Source: Syntrophaceae bacterium
GTDB taxonomy: Bacteria > Desulfobacterota > Syntrophia > Syntrophales > Smithellaceae
Direction of reading: 5' to 3'
DNA length: 64,000 nt
Assembly: GCA_018436925.1 (NCBI GenBank)
Contig: JAHDKI010000020.1
Coordinates: 89,501-153,500, forward strand
Numbering within the stretch: the stretch's first letter is position 1; each line of letters opens with the position of its first letter. The notes beneath the pieces are model-generated. The model made no database searches, was not told where the DNA came from, and worked only from the letters and a program-made list of their open reading frames with translations. A program made the translations under genes and the position numbers. Positions 61,895 to 64,000 of this stretch are shown piece after piece.

Positions 61895-63415
61895 CTAATT
61901 ATGTGTAATATCGGATGTATATGATGTAAATTGGCTAGCCCGCTTGTGTGTATCATGTAGCATCTTAAGAAGACCGATTGCCCATGCAAAAAAACAAAGT
62001 GCCAGCCCGATTAAAAAATATTTTATTTCCTCAATGTTTAAAAACACATTTAGAAAAAAACCCGGAATGATGACAATTAGCGCTGACCTAATTCCAGGAA
62101 GCCATGTTTTTAAATACTCTCCGACTGAAAAATAAAAAATGCGCTTTGCATAAAGAATTTGAACGGATATGAGAATAATCATAGCGATAAGCGAAGCCAG
62201 GGCTGCGCCGGTAAGCCCCAGAAATTTTGTGGCGGGATAAATTATAATGATGAAGATGAGCGTCCTGGCAATAGATGCGTTTCTGTGAAGGTTGGGTTGC
62301 CCGAGCGCAAAGTATCCTTGTACAATTGTAGTGGCCATCATAACAATTAGAATTGATACAGCCATGATGGCAAAGGGAATGGCTAGTGCGGCATAGTCAA
62401 CTCCATAAACAATTCTTAAAACCGGCTTGGCGAAGAAAATCATGAAGCATGAAAAGGGAATCAGGACGATGCCGGAAAGCTTTGTGGCTAAAAGAATCAG
62501 TCGTTTAATTTCAGAAATGTTATCCTGATGTTTGGAGAACACAGGCAGAAGAATGGGATCGACGATTTTAGAATAAAAAGTGCCTGGCATATCGGCAAGG
62601 CTGCGAACGAGAACATACATGCCAAGTGCTTGCACTGAAAGAATTTTTCCAATCACATAAATATCCAACTGGGCATAAATCATCATTAAAATGGGAAGGC
62701 CGAACATTCTTTTGGAAAACTGAATGACGTTGCCTGCATGTTCTCTGGATATCCTGAACGAAGGAAACATCGGACAAAAAATAAATGAGAGAATCAAGCG
62801 TAAAAAAGATTCCCCAAGATAACCCAGAACCAGCCCCCATACACTTCTGAGATAAAACGAGGCAGCAATGGCAATAATCACACCGCAAATCGCAGCACCC
62901 TGCATCAAAATGACCCACTTCTTGAATCGCAAATCTTTCTCGAGAAGGTGAACACGCGGACTGATCAGGCCGTTTAGCAAAACAACCAAAAAGCCGATTC
63001 GCAGAATGTTGGTTGCCTCGGGTTGGTTGAAATAGATGGCGATATGCGGCGCAGCAAAAAATGCAATTGTATAGAGTGAAAGCCCGCGGATGGAAGAAAT
63101 CCACCAGACAGCATTGATAAAACCTGCCTCGGGACTGTTCTTGTTTTGGATGGTGGACTGACGAAGGCCGATTTGAGTGATTGCTTCAATAACGGCAACA
63201 GATGCCGTAATGGTCGCCATAATGCCGAACGCTTCCGGCGCCAAGAGGCGTGCCAGAATGATATTTCTGATAAAACGTCCGCCGTTTTCCAGAAAACTGC
63301 CCGCAGCAAGAAAACCGCCACCGCGCAGGCTTTTCCCAAGTATATCGTCCTTTTTCGCTGAATAAACGACACTGCGAACTTTTTCAGCAATGCGATTGAT
63401 TATGGTTTTAATCAT
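61895..63415 (-). CDS. Polysaccharide flippase (Wzx-like)
   Basis: A protein of about 506 residues with 12-14 membrane segments, of the polysaccharide transport (MOP) family that flips lipid-linked repeat units across the inner membrane. The opening GGGFLAAGSFLENGGRFIRNIILARLLAPEAFG is typical, followed by FYSKIVDPILLPVFS in the middle. ATG 63415 (MIKTII) is preferred; an in-frame TTG at 63433 is possible and neither has a good ribosome site. It lies 39 bases after a polymerase-like gene, which matches a Wzx/Wzy pathway. Confidence 0.9.
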   Translation of the reverse strand: MIKTIINRIAEKVRSVVYSAKKDDILGKSLRGGGFLAAGSFLENGGRFIRNIILARLLAPEAFGIMATITASVAVIEAITQIGLRQSTIQNKNSPEAGFINAVWWISSIRGLSLYTIAFFAAPHIAIYFNQPEATNILRIGFLVVLLNGLISPRVHLLEKDLRFKKWVILMQGAAICGVIIAIAASFYLRSVWGLVLGYLGESFLRLILSFIFCPMFPSFRISREHAGNVIQFSKRMFGLPILMMIYAQLDIYVIGKILSVQALGMYVLVRSLADMPGTFYSKIVDPILLPVFSKHQDNISEIKRLILLATKLSGIVLIPFSCFMIFFAKPVLRIVYGVDYAALAIPFAIMAVSILIVMMATTIVQGYFALGQPNLHRNASIARTLIFIIIIYPATKFLGLTGAALASLIAMIILISVQILYAKRIFYFSVGEYLKTWLPGIRSALIVIIPGFFLNVFLNIEEIKYFLIGLALCFFAWAIGLLKMLHDTHKRASQFTSYTSDITHN

Positions 63416-63454
63416 TAAGCTTAGAAGTCTCAATATTTCGGCAACGCAAAAGCA

Positions 63455-64000
63455 TCAAGCAGTGTTGATTTCATGAAATGGCGCTTCTTTATGGGCGGAA
63501 GTGGTAATCATGCTTCCGAGTGCGGCAATTAGCGCGAGAAGCATATACCAGAAAGTTGTAATCTGATCGAAATAGGCGACAGACAAAAATGATGTCATAT
63601 GCGCAAAAAGCGTTGCGCCAATTGACCAGATCAAAATCTTTGTGTATTTATCATCAAAATGTTTTAGCGCTTTACCTAAAGTGCTGTAGCAAAATGCAAG
63701 CAGTATCACGAACAGGGTTAGTTTGATAAAACCGCCGTTAATCGCTTCCGATACAAACTGATTGGTGATGTCAATCATGTTAGGATTATCCGGAAGTGTA
63801 TCAAGCCCCCAGTGAGATGTTTTCTTTACACCCATGAACCACCACTCTTGAATGTGGGCCACGGTGGCGTCAATCAACTCCACGCGATGCCAACCAGTGC
63901 CACCAATCAGGTTTCCCAATCTTCCAATTAAAGCCCAGACGGGGGCTTTCATGATTAAATGAAGGCCCACAACGGCTATAAAAATGCCCCATCTGACAAG
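63455..64000 (-). CDS. O-antigen polymerase/ligase-like membrane protein (5' truncated)
   Basis: The C-terminal part (at least 181 residues) of a membrane protein that enters from the right edge; the frame is open to base 64000. It has hydrophobic segments, an outer loop with WWFMGVKKTSHWGLDTLPDNPNMIDITNQFV, and later segments starting GGFIKLTLFVILLAFCYSTLG. This loop-and-segment style is that of Wzy polymerases and O-antigen ligases. Its place before wzx supports a polymerase role. Identification rests on general character, so confidence is moderate. Confidence 0.7.
   Translation of the reverse strand, partial: LVRWGIFIAVVGLHLIMKAPVWALIGRLGNLIGGTGWHRVELIDATVAHIQEWWFMGVKKTSHWGLDTLPDNPNMIDITNQFVSEAINGGFIKLTLFVILLAFCYSTLGKALKHFDDKYTKILIWSIGATLFAHMTSFLSVAYFDQITTFWYMLLALIAALGSMITTSAHKEAPFHEINTA

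Overview
The window looks like the chromosome of an anaerobic, probably syntrophic or sulfate-reducing member of Desulfobacterota (Deltaproteobacteria). The evidence is two adjacent Flx/heterodisulfide-reductase (Hdr) gene sets, NifU/NifS-type Fe-S assembly, many 4Fe-4S proteins, two acyl-CoA ligases beside a short-chain dehydrogenase, and PEP-CTERM surface proteins with sigma-54 promoters. No rRNA, tRNA, CRISPR array, transposase, integrase or exosortase gene was recognised.

Region 1 (1-11.6 kb, all + strand) is electron transfer. Operon 1 enters truncated (FlxC-HdrC-HdrB-FlxB-FlxA) and ends at a clear terminator near 4.38 kb. Operon 2 follows at once: a fused HdrC/HdrB (HdrD-like) protein, HdrA, FlxD/MvhD, FlxC, FlxB, FlxA and a secreted EF-hand protein. 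Both sets should pass electrons between NAD(P)H and a ferredoxin/disulfide couple in the cytoplasm, and their Hdr partners differ. A 123-bp nested palindrome sits between hdrA and flxD. Region 2 (11.7-15.2 kb) holds nifU-nifS-cysE and an HU gene.

Region 3 (15.4-32.4 kb) holds a PEP-CTERM gene, two divergent AMP-forming acyl-CoA ligases sharing a 14-bp palindrome, an SDR, a B12-type radical SAM protein, and a minus-strand run Rrf2-nadA-metX-metW-ridA-MOSC-pyrimidine dimer glycosylase. It also holds an amidohydrolase-like protein that has lost its metal-site residues, and a cell-envelope pair (lytic transglycosylase plus a small secreted helical protein). Region 4 (32.6-40.6 kb) is a five-PAS hybrid histidine kinase translationally coupled to a REC-GGDEF diguanylate cyclase, then a sodium-dependent NSS-family transporter behind a consensus promoter.

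Region 5 (40.6-55.2 kb) is accessory DNA. Heptanucleotide tandem repeats occupy the gaps between its genes: hipA/hipB, a DUF4143 AAA ATPase, beta-helix lipoproteins and PEP-CTERM genes. Such repeats were not noticed elsewhere in the window. One array of 22 units separates hipB from hipA. A ~58-bp direct repeat flanks the hipBA-ATPase segment.

Region 6 (44.7-64 kb) is a surface and exopolysaccharide locus. It has five right-handed beta-helix proteins from two paralogous families, with three modes of anchoring (lipoprotein, CFI-box C-terminus, none), and two PEP-CTERM proteins, one with a likely internal thioester. A minus-strand operon follows: Wzy-like polymerase (cut by the window end), Wzx flippase, FrhB-like Fe-S protein and pyruvyl transferase. 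The points most worth following are the heptamer repeat network with the split hipBA, the shared sigma-54 control of PEP-CTERM genes, the paired Flx-Hdr systems and the anchored beta-helix set.
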